A DNA stretch of 51,290 nt from Brevirhabdus sp. (GTDB lineage Bacteria > Pseudomonadota > Alphaproteobacteria > Rhodobacterales > Rhodobacteraceae). The stretch lies in the NCBI GenBank assembly GCA_024637315.1, contig JAGXFH010000047.1, positions 1 to 51,290 of the forward strand, read 5' to 3'. The position numbers were made by a program, and so were the translations under genes. Position 1 is the first letter of the stretch; each line of letters starts with the position of its first letter. A model generated the notes under the pieces. That model worked only from the letters and a program-made list of their open reading frames with translations, was not told where the DNA came from and searched no databases. Positions 43,019 to 51,026 of this stretch are shown here, piece by piece.

Positions 43019-43159
43019 CGCGGCCGACCCCAACGCCGCTCGGCGATCTCGAACCCGCTCCCATGTTTGCGCCAACAGTGACAATCCTGCACAGGCAGGC
43101 GATCTTGCCCTGTTCGCCTGGCCTGCGTAACAAGGCTGCGTCAGAGGAGGACGCATACC

Positions 43160-45052
43160 ATGGCATACAAGGATGTCTACGCTGCCTGGAAATCCGACCC
43201 GGAAGCTTTCTGGATGAAAGCCGCCGAGGCGATCGACTGGGACCGCAAACCGACCAAGGCACTCTTCGACGAAAACGCGCCGCTTTACGAATGGTTCTCC
43301 GATGGTCTGGTCAATACCTGTTACAACGCCGTCGACCGCCATGTGAAGAACGGTCGCGGCGATCAGCCGGCGATCATCCATGACAGCCCTGTCACCGGCA
43401 CCCAGGCAACGATTACCTTCGCACAATTGCAAGATAAGGTCGCTGGTCTTGCCGGCGCGCTGGCCGCGAAGGGTGTCGCCAAGGGCGACCGCGTCGTCAT
43501 CTACATGCCGATGGTGCCAGAGGCGCTTGTCGCAATGCTCGCCGTGACGCGCATCGGCGCGATCCATTCGGTCGTTTTTGGCGGTTTCGCGGCAAACGAA
43601 CTGGCCGTCCGGATCGATGACGCCGAACCCAAGGCGGTGATCGCGGGATCCTGCGGCATCGAACCCGGCCGTGTCGTGGCTTACAAGCCGCTGCTGGACA
43701 AGGCGATTGACCTGGCCAGACACAAACCGGAATTCTGCGTCATCTTTCAACGCGATCAGCAAAGCGCCGAGCTGATCGAGGGCCGCGATTTCGACTGGAA
43801 CGACATCCAGAAAGGCACGCAGCCGGCGGACTGCGTGCCGGTCGAAGGCAACCATCCGGTTTACATCCTGCACACCTCTGGCACCACCGGCCACCCCAAG
43901 GGCGTCGTGCGTCATACCGGCGGCCATCTTGTTGCGCTGATCTGGACGATGAAGAACATCTACAATGTCGATCCCGGAGACGTCTTCTGGGCGGCCTCGG
44001 ATGTGGGCTGGGTCGTCGGCCACAGCTACATCTGCTACGGGCCACTGATCCACGGCAACACCACCGTGGTGTTCGAAGGCAAGCCCGTCGGCACGCCGGA
44101 TGCCGGCACCTTCTGGCGGATGATCGAAGAGCACCGGATCAAGGTGCTGTTCACCGCTCCGACCGCATTCCGGGCGATCAAGCGCGAGGATCCCAAGGGC
44201 GAACAGATCAGGAAATACGACACATCCTCTCTGAACGCCCTGTTTCTTGCCGGAGAACGCGCCGATCCGGATACGATCCAGTGGGCAATGGACGTTCTGA
44301 AAGTCCCGGTCATCGACCATTGGTGGCAGACGGAAACCGGCTGGTCGATCGCGGCCAATCCGATGGGGATAGAACCCTTGCCGGTCAAGATCGGCTCGCC
44401 TTCCGTTGCGATGCCGGGCCACGATGTGCAGATCCTCGACGAGGCCGGCCAGCCGTTGCCCGCCGGGTCGCTCGGCGCCATCGCCATCAGACTGCCCTTG
44501 CCGCCCGGCACCCTGCCGACCCTCTGGAAGGCCGAAGCGCGATACAAGAAAAGCTACCTCGAGCATTTTCCGGGATATTACGAGACCGGCGATGCCGGAT
44601 ATATCGACGAGGATGGCTATCTGTACATCATGGCGCGCACCGACGATGTGATCAACGTCGCAGGCCACCGCTTGTCGACGGGCGCCATGGAGGAAGTGTT
44701 GGCCGGCCATCCCGACGTCGCCGAATGCGCCGTGATCGGGGTGGCCGACCAGTTGAAGGGGCAATTGCCGGTCGGCTTTGTCTGCCTCAATTCCGGCGTC
44801 GATCGGGACCATGCCGAAATCTGCGCCGAAGTCGTCAAACTGGTCCGAGAGAAGATCGGCCCTGTCGCCGCCTTCAAGCTGGCGGTGGTCGTCGATCGCC
44901 TGCCGAAAACCCGGTCGGGCAAGATCCTGCGCGCGACAATGGTCAAGATTGCCGATGGCCAGGACTTCAAGCCGCCCGCGACGATCGACGATCCGGCGAT
45001 CCTGGACGAAATCGGCGCGGCGTTGAAGGCACTGGGCTATCCGCACGGGTAA
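43160..45052 (+). CDS. prpE: propionyl-CoA synthetase
   Basis: A 630-aa AMP-forming acyl-CoA synthetase of the acetyl/propionyl-CoA group. It has the N-terminal ACAS_N segment (YKDVYAAWKSDPEAFW), the ATP loop ILHTSGTTGHPKGVVRHTGG, ADPDTIQWAMDVLKVPVIDH then WWQTETGWSI, GYYETGDAGYIDEDGYLYI and the catalytic Lys in KTRSGKILRATM. WWQTETGW with G where Acs has a bulkier Trp-adjacent pocket is in keeping with propionate. It follows maeB on the same strand, 141 bases away, with AGAGGAGGA before its ATG. The two would together allow growth on propionate and other short acids. Confidence 0.92.
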   Translation: MAYKDVYAAWKSDPEAFWMKAAEAIDWDRKPTKALFDENAPLYEWFSDGLVNTCYNAVDRHVKNGRGDQPAIIHDSPVTGTQATITFAQLQDKVAGLAGALAAKGVAKGDRVVIYMPMVPEALVAMLAVTRIGAIHSVVFGGFAANELAVRIDDAEPKAVIAGSCGIEPGRVVAYKPLLDKAIDLARHKPEFCVIFQRDQQSAELIEGRDFDWNDIQKGTQPADCVPVEGNHPVYILHTSGTTGHPKGVVRHTGGHLVALIWTMKNIYNVDPGDVFWAASDVGWVVGHSYICYGPLIHGNTTVVFEGKPVGTPDAGTFWRMIEEHRIKVLFTAPTAFRAIKREDPKGEQIRKYDTSSLNALFLAGERADPDTIQWAMDVLKVPVIDHWWQTETGWSIAANPMGIEPLPVKIGSPSVAMPGHDVQILDEAGQPLPAGSLGAIAIRLPLPPGTLPTLWKAEARYKKSYLEHFPGYYETGDAGYIDEDGYLYIMARTDDVINVAGHRLSTGAMEEVLAGHPDVAECAVIGVADQLKGQLPVGFVCLNSGVDRDHAEICAEVVKLVREKIGPVAAFKLAVVVDRLPKTRSGKILRATMVKIADGQDFKPPATIDDPAILDEIGAALKALGYPHG

Positions 45053-45086
45053 GGCGGAGTCCGCGCGGCTCGGGCGGCGACGCCGG

Positions 45087-45854
45087 CTAGGTGAACTGTT
45101 CGCGCGTCAGTCGTTCCTCCAGCCCGTGGCCGGGGTCGAACAGGATGCGGTGGACCACCTCGGGGTGGCTTCTGATCTCGACCCAGATCACGTCGCGGAC
45201 AGACCGGCTGTCGGCGTCGGCCATCACCGGGCGCTTTTCCGGTTCGATCACATCGAAGCGAACCTTTGACCGGTTCGACAGAAGCGCGCCACGCCACCGG
45301 CGGGGTCGAAACGCCGCCATCGCCGTCAGCGCCAGAACGTCAGAGCCGATCGGCAGGATCGGTCCATGCGCCGAATAGTTGTAGGCCGTCGACCCGGCCG
45401 GCGTACAGACAAGCGCCCCGTCGCAGACCAGCTCCTCCATCCGGACCTTGTCGTCGATGCTGATGCGCAGTTTCGCGGCTTGCGGGCCGGCGCGCAGCAG
45501 CGACACCTCGTTGATCGCCAGAGCCTCGTGATGAGAGCCGTCGGCACATTCCGCAACCATCCGCAGCGGATGGATGTCCTCTTCCTCAGCCACGGCGAGG
45601 CGTTCGATCAGATCATCGTCGTGAAACTCGTTCATCAGAAAGCCGATGGTGCCGCGATTCATGCCGTAGACCGGCGCATCGACCGCCATCGTGCTGTGCA
45701 GGGTCTGAAGCATGAAACCGTCGCCACCGAGGGCCACGATGACCTCCGCCTCTTCCAGCGATACATTGCCATAGCGGCGGACAAGGCGATCCAAGGATGT
45801 CTGTGCGATCATGACACTGCTGGCGACGAAGGCGATTTTTGTCATTTCGGACAT
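45087..45854 (-). CDS. nadK: NAD kinase
   Basis: A 255-aa ATP-NAD kinase. The GGDG motif ([13 protein letters not shown]) with its catalytic Asp, [15 protein letters not shown], the adenine/ribose region [15 protein letters not shown] and [18 protein letters not shown] are all present. It makes NADP+ in the cytoplasm. I prefer ATG 45854 as start because MSEMTKIAF fits relatives; a TTG at 45875 and an ATG at 45845 are alternatives. It is convergent with prpE (34 bases between stops) and divergent from glyA, with which it shares a ~170-base promoter region. Confidence 0.94.
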   Translation of the reverse strand: MSEMTKIAFVASSVMIAQTSLDRLVRRYGNVSLEEAEVIVALGGDGFMLQTLHSTMAVDAPVYGMNRGTIGFLMNEFHDDDLIERLAVAEEEDIHPLRMVAECADGSHHEALAINEVSLLRAGPQAAKLRISIDDKVRMEELVCDGALVCTPAGSTAYNYSAHGPILPIGSDVLALTAMAAFRPRRWRGALLSNRSKVRFDVIEPEKRPVMADADSRSVRDVIWVEIRSHPEVVHRILFDPGHGLEERLTREQFT

Positions 45855-46027
45855 ATGCTTGGCCCCTGTTTGCAAAAGTCATCGCCCGCGCCGACCTGAA
45901 ACACAACCCCTCTGTGCCGACACCCAACGGCGCGATTCCCCGCGACTGCGTCGTTTTCCGGGCTTTTTCGTCGACCCAAAGCCCGCTACACACCGCGCAA
46001 CCAGACACCCTCATGGGAGCGACCTGC

Positions 46028-47332
46028 ATGACTGTTCCGTACCGCGATACCGGCTTTTTCACCGAACCCCTCTCGTCCCGCGATCCCGAGATCTTCGGGG
46101 CGATCACGAAGGAACTGGGGCGTCAAAGACAAGAGATCGAGCTGATCGCGTCAGAGAACATCGTGTCCACCGCGGTGATGCAGGCGCAAGGCTCTGTGAT
46201 GACCAACAAATACGCCGAAGGCTATCCGGGGCGGCGCTATTATGGCGGCTGCGAATACGTGGATATCGCCGAGAATCTGGCCATCGAACGGGCCTGCGCA
46301 CTCTTTGATTGCAGCTTCGCCAACGTGCAGCCGAATTCCGGGTCTCAGGCCAACCAGGGCGTCTTCCAGGCGTTGCTGACGCCCGGAGACACGATCCTTG
46401 GCATGAACCTCGCCTCGGGCGGCCACCTGACCCACGGCGCCGCGCCGAACCAGTCGGGCAAGTGGTTCAACGCGATCCAGTACGGCGTGCGAAAGCAGGA
46501 CAACCGGATCGACTATGACGAGATCGCGACGCTAGCCAAAGAGCATTCTCCGAAGCTGCTGATCGCCGGTGGTTCGGCGATCCCGCGCCAGATCGACTTT
46601 GCGAGGATGCGGGAAATCGCCGACAGTGTTGGTGCGTGGCTGCTTGTCGACATGGCGCATTTTGCGGGCCTGGTCGCCGGCGGGCATCACCCCTCGCCCT
46701 TCCCCCACGCCCATGTCGCGACCACGACGACACACAAGACCCTGCGCGGCCCGCGTGGCGGCATGATCCTGACGAACGACGAAGCCATTGCAAAGAAAGT
46801 GAATTCCGCCATATTCCCCGGTATTCAGGGCGGTCCGCTGATGCATGTCATCGCCGCCAAGGCGGTGGCGTTCAAAGAGGCGCAGCAGCCGGAATTCAAA
46901 TCCTACATCGCCCAGGTGATCCGCAACGCCCAGGCGCTGGCAGATCAGCTGATGAAGGGCGGGCTCGACATCGTGACAGGCGGCACCGACACCCATGTCC
47001 TGCTGGTCGACCTGCGGCCCAAGGGCGTCAAGGGCAACGCGACCGAGCAGGCGCTGGGTCGGGCGAACATCACCTGCAACAAGAACGGCATCCCCTTCGA
47101 CCCGGAAAAGCCGACAGTGACGTCGGGCGTTCGGCTTGGAACGCCAGCGGGCACGACGCGCGGCTTCGGCGAGACCGAGTTCCGTCAGATCGCGGACTGG
47201 ATCGTCGAGGTCGTCGACGGTCTGGCAGCCAACGGTGAAGACGGGAACGGTGAAATCGAAAACGCCGTAAAATCCAAGGTTTTGAAATTGTGCGAAAATT
47301 TTCCGATCTATCCGCAGCTCCAGATCGGCTGA
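46028..47332 (+). CDS. glyA: serine hydroxymethyltransferase
   Basis: A 434-aa PLP enzyme interconverting serine and glycine with one-carbon transfer to tetrahydrofolate. [57 protein letters not shown] and the PLP lysine in [14 protein letters not shown] are visible. ATG 46028 has GGGAG ten bases upstream; the frame reaching back to 45839 runs through the nadK start and shows no likeness. No riboswitch was recognised in the leader. It abuts a convergent small gene with no spacing at all. Confidence 0.96.
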   Translation: MTVPYRDTGFFTEPLSSRDPEIFGAITKELGRQRQEIELIASENIVSTAVMQAQGSVMTNKYAEGYPGRRYYGGCEYVDIAENLAIERACALFDCSFANVQPNSGSQANQGVFQALLTPGDTILGMNLASGGHLTHGAAPNQSGKWFNAIQYGVRKQDNRIDYDEIATLAKEHSPKLLIAGGSAIPRQIDFARMREIADSVGAWLLVDMAHFAGLVAGGHHPSPFPHAHVATTTTHKTLRGPRGGMILTNDEAIAKKVNSAIFPGIQGGPLMHVIAAKAVAFKEAQQPEFKSYIAQVIRNAQALADQLMKGGLDIVTGGTDTHVLLVDLRPKGVKGNATEQALGRANITCNKNGIPFDPEKPTVTSGVRLGTPAGTTRGFGETEFRQIADWIVEVVDGLAANGEDGNGEIENAVKSKVLKLCENFPIYPQLQIG

Positions 47333-47695
47333 CTAGAGGTATCCGCGCCAGATCAGAATGGCGATCACCAACCCTGCGGTCACCAGAAGATTGAACGCGT
47401 TGGCCGACAGGGCCCCGATGATCCGGTCCCATCTTCGGGTCGCCGGATCAATGGTGCAGAGGTAATTTTCCACATTCTTGCAAGCCTTTGCGATCGCACC
47501 CGCGTCAAGCCTGCGGGCCAGCTTCGGGTGCGGCTCCATTTCCAGTGCCTCCAGTAAAAGGTCGGCGTCGCGGTGGACATGCATCGGCAACAGCCGCCCG
47601 GCCCGGCGCAGCTTGGTACGAAGATCCTTGCCCCGAATGCCCAGACGCTCTTGCATCAGAGCGGCCAGGTGATCCGCATGCTCCCAGTAAGTCAT
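47333..47695 (-). CDS. small membrane-anchored protein, uncharacterised
   Basis: A 120-aa protein with a soluble, His-rich start (YWEHADHLAALMQERLGIRG), and a single C-terminal membrane helix (ANAFNLLVTAGLVIAILIW) that would leave the bulk of the chain in the cytoplasm. I do not recognise a family with known function; similar proteins near glyA occur in related bacteria as I recall. ATG 47695 is chosen over TTG 47704. Its stop codon begins on the base after the glyA stop, so the two genes are convergent and abutting. Confidence 0.72.
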   Translation of the reverse strand: MTYWEHADHLAALMQERLGIRGKDLRTKLRRAGRLLPMHVHRDADLLLEALEMEPHPKLARRLDAGAIAKACKNVENYLCTIDPATRRWDRIIGALSANAFNLLVTAGLVIAILIWRGYL

Positions 47696-47785
47696 TGGAA
47701 TCAAGCCAATACCAGTTCAACCCTGCCAGACTACCGAAACCCGCCGGGGCTGGCCAGCCTACAGATTATTGGTTAGCTTGCGCCC

Positions 47786-48544
47786 ATGTTGAATACTGTG
47801 GTCTCGGGGCAACCCACTGAAAAGACGCCGATCTTGATCGCGCATGGGCTGTTCGGCTCGGCGCGGAACTGGGGGGTGATCGCGAAACGCCTCTCTGCCG
47901 ACCGGCAGGTCGTGGCGGTGGACATGCGAAATCATGGGGAAAGCGCGTGGTCGGCGGCACATGGCTACCACGATCTTGCCGGCGATCTGGCGGAAGTCAT
48001 CGGACATTTCGGCGGAAAGATGGATGTGGTCGGGCATTCGATGGGCGGCAAGGCGGCGACGGTTCTGGCGCTTGAACACAGCGGGTCCGTGCGGCGGCTC
48101 GTCGTCGCCGATATCGCGCCAACGTCCTACGAACATACGCAGATGCCTCTGGTCAAGGCGATGCAGGCGGTCGATCTGTCGGGAATCACCACACGCAGCG
48201 AGGCGGACGAAGCCCTCAAACCCGCCGTCGAGGATGACGGCATTCGGTCGTTCTTGCTGCAATCCGTTGATCTTAAATCCAGAAAGTGGCGGATCAATCT
48301 GGATGTGCTGGCAAGCGAGATGCCGAAGATCATGGGGTTTCCGCGGCTCGACGCTCAGTTCGACGGGCCCGCCTTCTTCCTGACCGGCGCCGAAAGCGAT
48401 TATGTCAAGCCAGAGCATCGCCCCGAGATCAAACGGCTGTTTCCGGCAGCACGGTTTGCGAAGATCCCCGGCGCGAACCACTGGCTGCACGCCGAAAAGC
48501 CGCGGGAATTCGAGGCGGCGGTGCGGGCGTTTCTGGATGCGTGA
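47786..48544 (+). CDS. alpha/beta-fold hydrolase (YbfF-like esterase)
   Basis: A 252-aa alpha/beta hydrolase. The oxyanion segment is ILIAHGLFGSARNWGVIAK, DMRNHGES precedes the nucleophile elbow GHSMGG (Ser near residue 85), and the catalytic His is in ANHWLHAEKP near residue 235. Sequence wording matches YbfF/ABHD11-type esterases, which act on short acyl-CoA or lipid esters. It is cytoplasmic with no signal. No overlap with neighbours; possibly a single-gene unit. Confidence 0.9.
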   Translation: MLNTVVSGQPTEKTPILIAHGLFGSARNWGVIAKRLSADRQVVAVDMRNHGESAWSAAHGYHDLAGDLAEVIGHFGGKMDVVGHSMGGKAATVLALEHSGSVRRLVVADIAPTSYEHTQMPLVKAMQAVDLSGITTRSEADEALKPAVEDDGIRSFLLQSVDLKSRKWRINLDVLASEMPKIMGFPRLDAQFDGPAFFLTGAESDYVKPEHRPEIKRLFPAARFAKIPGANHWLHAEKPREFEAAVRAFLDA

Positions 48545-48608
48545 ACCCGGTCGTTGGAGATTTGCCCCGCGGCCGTGATGGTCGGGCGGGCCGATCGCGT
48601 CGCTTGCG

Positions 48609-48633
48609 GGAACCTTTTCGCCTTGACCGCGTT
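48609..48633 (+). promoter_or_regulatory. EcfG-type (general stress) promoter of the entericidin-like gene
   Basis: GGAAC at 48609-48613 and CGTT at 48630-48633 are separated by 16 bases, matching the consensus GGAAC-N16/17-CGTT of the alphaproteobacterial general stress sigma factor EcfG. Transcription would start near 48640, ~28 bases before the ATG, leaving GGAG at 48658-48661 correctly placed. Whether this organism has an EcfG system is not shown by the window. Confidence 0.6.
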
Positions 48634-48667
48634 AGCATGACTGGACAGTCGAACAATGGAGAATTTC

Positions 48668-48805
48668 ATGACCCGCATCACCCTTGCCCTCATCGCGCTT
48701 CTTGGCCTTGTGGCCTGCGAAACCGTTGCCGGGGCCGGCCAGGACATCGAGAATGCCGGCGAGGCGATCCAGGCGGAAAGCAACGAAGTGCAGTACGGCA
48801 GTTGA
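48668..48805 (+). CDS. entericidin-like small lipoprotein
   Basis: A 45-aa precursor: TRITLALIALLGLVACETVA holds the signal peptide and the lipobox LVAC, followed by a short acidic segment ENAGEAIQAESNEVQYGS typical of entericidin A/B (EcnAB) family proteins. The mature lipopeptide, ~28 residues, would be lipidated and placed in the inner or outer membrane; in enteric bacteria such proteins are stationary-phase or osmotic-stress linked. It is preceded by a promoter of EcfG type and GGAG at 48658, and followed by a terminator, so it is a complete single-gene unit. Confidence 0.88.
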   Translation: MTRITLALIALLGLVACETVAGAGQDIENAGEAIQAESNEVQYGS

Positions 48806-48829
48806 TCGCCGGTTGGTCTGGACGAGCGA

Positions 48830-48857
48830 AGGCGGGCCATCTGGTCCGCCTTTCTTG
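48830..48857 (+). terminator. rho-independent terminator after the entericidin-like gene
   Basis: AGGCGGGCC-ATCT-GGTCCGCCT (48830-48851) makes a nine-pair stem with one G-U pair, followed by TTTCTT. It begins 25 bases after the stop codon. Confidence 0.75.
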
Positions 48858-48898
48858 GTCTTCATCCGGTGATTGCGTTCTGTCGACCTGCGCCGCCG

Positions 48899-49120
48899 TC
48901 AGCTCCGGCCGCTCCGTCGCGGCGGCCAAAGCGGATCCTCGCGCTTGATCTGTCGCGCCGACCAGATCCCCAGCGGCACACCAAGAACCAGTCCGATCAC
49001 GCCAGACGCCACGAAGGCCATCCAGCCGACCCAGCCATAGCTGAGCGATGCGATGACGGCGGCCCCGGCGATGCAAACCACCCAGAGGGCCACCATGAAT
49101 GTGCGAAGTGGGGCGAACAT
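48899..49120 (-). CDS. small two-helix membrane protein
   Basis: A 73-aa protein with two membrane helices (MVALWVVCIAGAAVIASLSY and GWMAFVASGVIGLVLGVPLG) and a basic cytoplasmic tail (IKREDPLWPPRRSGRS). No known family with an assigned role comes to mind. AAGGAAA lies ahead of ATG 49120; longer open frames upstream cross other sequence and are not supported. An EcfG-type promoter lies just upstream, so this may be a stress-induced envelope protein. It is convergent with the entericidin-like gene. Confidence 0.75.
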   Translation of the reverse strand: MFAPLRTFMVALWVVCIAGAAVIASLSYGWVGWMAFVASGVIGLVLGVPLGIWSARQIKREDPLWPPRRSGRS

Positions 49121-49151
49121 GGCATTTTCCTTTCGGCCTTTACGAAAGGTA

Positions 49152-49177
49152 AACGCCCAAACAACGCCGATCGTTCC
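49152..49177 (-). promoter_or_regulatory. EcfG-type promoter of the small membrane protein gene
   Basis: On the minus strand GGAAC (49177-49173) and CGTT (49155-49152) are 17 bases apart, again matching GGAAC-N16/17-CGTT. The start of transcription would be near 49143, ~23 bases before ATG 49120. A second match within 550 bases of the first, on the opposite strand and properly placed before a small gene, makes chance less likely. Confidence 0.6.
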
Positions 49178-49187
49178 CGCGCCGCTC

Positions 49188-49367
49188 TCAGTTGCCGATC
49201 TTGGCGGCGGCGTTGGTGATGCCGGTGATCGCGGGGCTGGGGGCAGAACTGTAGCTGCCGATTGCCCCGGTGGTCTTGCGCAGGCCAGAACCACCGATCT
49301 CGATATGTCCGGTATGTATCAGGTAGCCGGCCATCCCGAGCCCGGCGATTGCGAGGAGTCGTCCCAT
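49188..49367 (-). CDS. 59-aa protein with N-terminal hydrophobic segment
   Basis: A short gene reading GRLLAIAGLGMAGYLIHTGH followed by IEIGGSGLRKTTGAIGS and PAITGITNAAAKIGN. The first ~18 residues form one hydrophobic segment; the rest is glycine- and alanine-rich. GGAGGGA lies about seven bases before ATG 49367, a strong ribosome site, which is the main reason for calling it. No family recognised. It stops 10 bases upstream of the EcfG-type promoter of the next minus-strand gene. Confidence 0.6.
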   Translation of the reverse strand: MGRLLAIAGLGMAGYLIHTGHIEIGGSGLRKTTGAIGSYSSAPSPAITGITNAAAKIGN

Positions 49368-50080
49368 GAGCTTCCCTCCCGATGCGAGTTACGCGACCGC
49401 AGACTAGCGCGAGATTGCGGCAGGAATGTGGTTGGCCGCGCCGGGCGGCGGTCTGCCGTCGAGAGGTGCAATGCGAGAAGGCGTCAGGTGCTCGGACAAA
49501 GTCCGCGCGCGCGCCCAATGAAGGACACACCCTGACGCCTCGCTGAACCTTTCCCCCCAGAGGGCTACGGGCCCAGTTGCCAAGGCTCCGAAGAACCTTC
49601 GCTGCCACGCCTGGTCCAAAGACCATTCGTGACCCGCATCGACCCTGAAGAAGCCGCCGTGAGGCCTTGGATCCGAAGATCCGCCGCGCTCTGACCTGCT
49701 TCCCCGAAACGTTCGCGTTCCGATCCGAATCCGAAGACCCGTCTGTTCCCGCTCCGGCCTCGGGGGGCCTTTGCTCTGCTCCGCTTCCTAAGAACCTTCG
49801 CAGTAAGACCACAGTCCCCGGCCCGCCTGATTCCCGCAAGGAAAAAGCACTGCAGCATGAAAATTTCCTGGGGATAACCTGTTGATATCCATTGGGATTT
49901 TCCTGTGGATAACACCGGAATGTCGGGCCTGTTCCGGGACTTGCGCGGGGATAAGTCGATTTCGGCCGCCCCGGCGCCGATTGCTGCACCTGCGAAGGCG
50001 CGCGGCGAACCCGGCGCGGCGCGGATCAGGTCTGGCGCTTGCCGGAACCCGCGCTAATGTGGCGGCAGGAGGATCCCTGA
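49368..50080. other. 713-base region without a supported gene; three DnaA-box-like 9-mers
   Basis: No gene is supported. A long minus-strand frame through 49565-49915 is basic and Ser/Arg-rich, with no ribosome site or known family. The 12-mer AAGAACCTTCGC occurs at 49591-49602 and 49790-49801. TGTGGATAA (49904-49912, the reverse complement of the DnaA box TTATCCACA), TGGGGATAA (49869-49877) and CGGGGATAA (49946-49954) form a same-orientation cluster within 86 bases. No replication gene is close, so a chromosome origin is unlikely, but binding of DnaA here is possible. Confidence 0.45.
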
Positions 50081-50227
50081 ATGAAAATCAAACTCTGGCT
50101 TATTCTGGCCCTGGCCACCGGCCCTGCCATCCTGTCGGGCTGCGTTCCGGTCGCCATCGGCGCCGGTGCGGCGGTGATCGCCGATGAGGCGATCGAGCAG
50201 GACCAGGGCGGCGACGGTCTGTTCTAG
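50081..50227 (+). CDS. 48-aa lipoprotein
   Basis: A short gene with AGGAGG eight bases ahead of the ATG. The precursor KIKLWLILALATGPAILSGC has a signal peptide ending in a lipobox (LSGC, Cys21) and then VPVAIGAGAAVIADEAIEQD and QGGDGLF. The mature ~28-residue lipopeptide would be anchored to the membrane. Similar tiny lipoproteins (YpdI/entericidin-like) are common in rhodobacteria but mostly unstudied. It is the second lipopeptide gene within 1.5 kb. Confidence 0.82.
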   Translation: MKIKLWLILALATGPAILSGCVPVAIGAGAAVIADEAIEQDQGGDGLF

Positions 50228-50255
50228 GCCGAAGCGGCGGGCTGGCCCGAGCGCC

Positions 50256-50276
50256 CGACCCCCTTGCAAGGGGTCT
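50256..50276. terminator. possible hairpin after the 48-aa lipoprotein gene
   Basis: GACCCC-CTTGCAA-GGGGTC, about 30 bases after the lipoprotein stop, has perfect six-pair arms. It has no U-run behind it, so it is weak as a rho-independent terminator. Confidence 0.35.
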
Positions 50277-50295
50277 GGCCTGCGGCAGGAACGAT

Positions 50296-50332
50296 GGTGG
50301 GTGACGCTGCGCGTTGCGCAAGATCACCCACC
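50296..50332. repeat. 37-bp palindromic element with nested stem
   Basis: GGTGGGTGA (50296-50304) and TCACCCACC (50324-50332) are perfect nine-base arms; inside, TGCGC (50308-50312) and GCGCA (50316-50320) form a second stem around a three-base loop. It sits in the gap between two convergent small genes. Intergenic palindromes of this form recur in rhodobacterial genomes as I remember, so it may be a copy of a repeat family; it may also act as a bidirectional terminator. Confidence 0.55.
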
Positions 50333-50355
50333 CCGCGATTGGCCTGGCGGCCGGC

Positions 50356-50559
50356 CTACTTTGCCTGCCCCGGCGGCAGCGGCGTCGGGCGATTGCCCTT
50401 GCCCGCGCCCAGCGTCTGCGCCGGGCTGACGGTTTGGGTCTTCACATTCTCGCCCGGATCGGCGGTGCTGCCCTGGTCGTGCGCCTTGGCCAGCGCCCCC
50501 CCGCCGGTCAGCGCGATGGTCAGCGCGGCACCGGTCAGCGCGGTTGTCAAACGTGTCAT
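50356..50559 (-). CDS. 67-aa secreted protein, Pro/Gly-rich
   Basis: A signal peptide (TRLTTALTGAALTIALTG, ending GGALA at about residue 24) followed by a short hydrophilic chain KAHDQGSTADPGENVKTQTV then SPAQTLGAGKGNRP. AAGGGAGC precedes ATG 50559. No cysteine, no metal motif and no known family. It would be released to the periplasm. It faces the palindromic element and the lipoprotein gene across a 128-base gap. Confidence 0.7.
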   Translation of the reverse strand: MTRLTTALTGAALTIALTGGGALAKAHDQGSTADPGENVKTQTVSPAQTLGAGKGNRPTPLPPGQAK

Positions 50560-50616
50560 TGGCTTGCTCCCTTTGGTTGCTAAGGGTGTAGTCACGTCCG
50601 GCGGTGCGGCAGAGTT

Positions 50617-50742
50617 TCAGCGGGCAGGGAAATAAATTCGGACGGATCGGGCGCGACCTGGCGCCGCCGCGCCCCAGTCCGCCACCTGCGCCTCGCTTGC
50701 TTCGGGTTTGAATTTCACCAGGACGATATGGCGCAGCAGCAC
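50617..50742 (-). pseudogene. truncated Dabb-domain (stress-responsive A/B barrel) gene
   Basis: A GTG at 50742 with GGAGG upstream opens a 41-codon frame reading LLRHIVLVKFKPEASEAQVA, the first strand and helix of the Dabb (dimeric alpha-beta barrel) family, followed by DWGAAAPGRARSVRIYFPAR and a stop. Full members are about 95-110 residues, so only the first third remains and the last ~15 codons do not look like the family. Probably a deletion remnant. Confidence 0.55.
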
Positions 50743-50840
50743 GCGACCTCCGGTTGGGAGGGAAGAAGCTGCGGCGGCGGAGTGGGGACTTCAAGTGCCC
50801 TATAAGCAGAACGCCGCGCCCGGACCGAGGGGTGGGCGAG

Positions 50841-50890
50841 AAGCGCCGCCCCGTGGGGGCGCTTGGGGCGCTGCCCGGCTTTGCCGGGCA
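50841..50890. repeat. two adjacent GC-rich hairpins
   Basis: AAGCGCC-GCCCC-GTG-GGGGC-GCTT near 50841-50864 makes an imperfect stem, and TGCCCGGC-TTT-GCCGGGCA (50872-50890) is a perfect eight-base hairpin. They lie in a gap upstream of an AT-rich segment and could end transcription coming from either side, although no U-run follows. Confidence 0.4.
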
Positions 50891-51026
50891 TGGGTGGTGG
50901 TTGGGGTGTGGGGAAAGGTGGGTTAGCACCTGCCCCGCGCTTGCTCTACTGTCAAAATCAATATCTTGTTGGCAATTCAATATTTTGGTGTATTCTTTCG
51001 ACGCCCATCAACCAGTGGAATATATC

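Noticed and set aside
42641-45046. 801-codon open frame on the minus strand over maeB and prpE
   Set aside because: Shadow of the two plus-strand genes, whose active-site motifs and lengths are unmistakable.
45839-46027. N-terminal extension of glyA back to 45839
   Set aside because: The upstream 63 codons run antisense through the nadK start and do not resemble serine hydroxymethyltransferase; ATG 46028 has a ribosome site.
49565-49915. 116-codon Arg/Ser-rich minus-strand ORF
   Set aside because: Composition is what random GC-rich sequence gives; no ribosome site or known domain.
49869-49954. Chromosomal replication origin
   Set aside because: DnaA-like boxes are present but no AT-rich unwinding region of adequate length, dnaA, hemE, parAB or gidAB gene is near.
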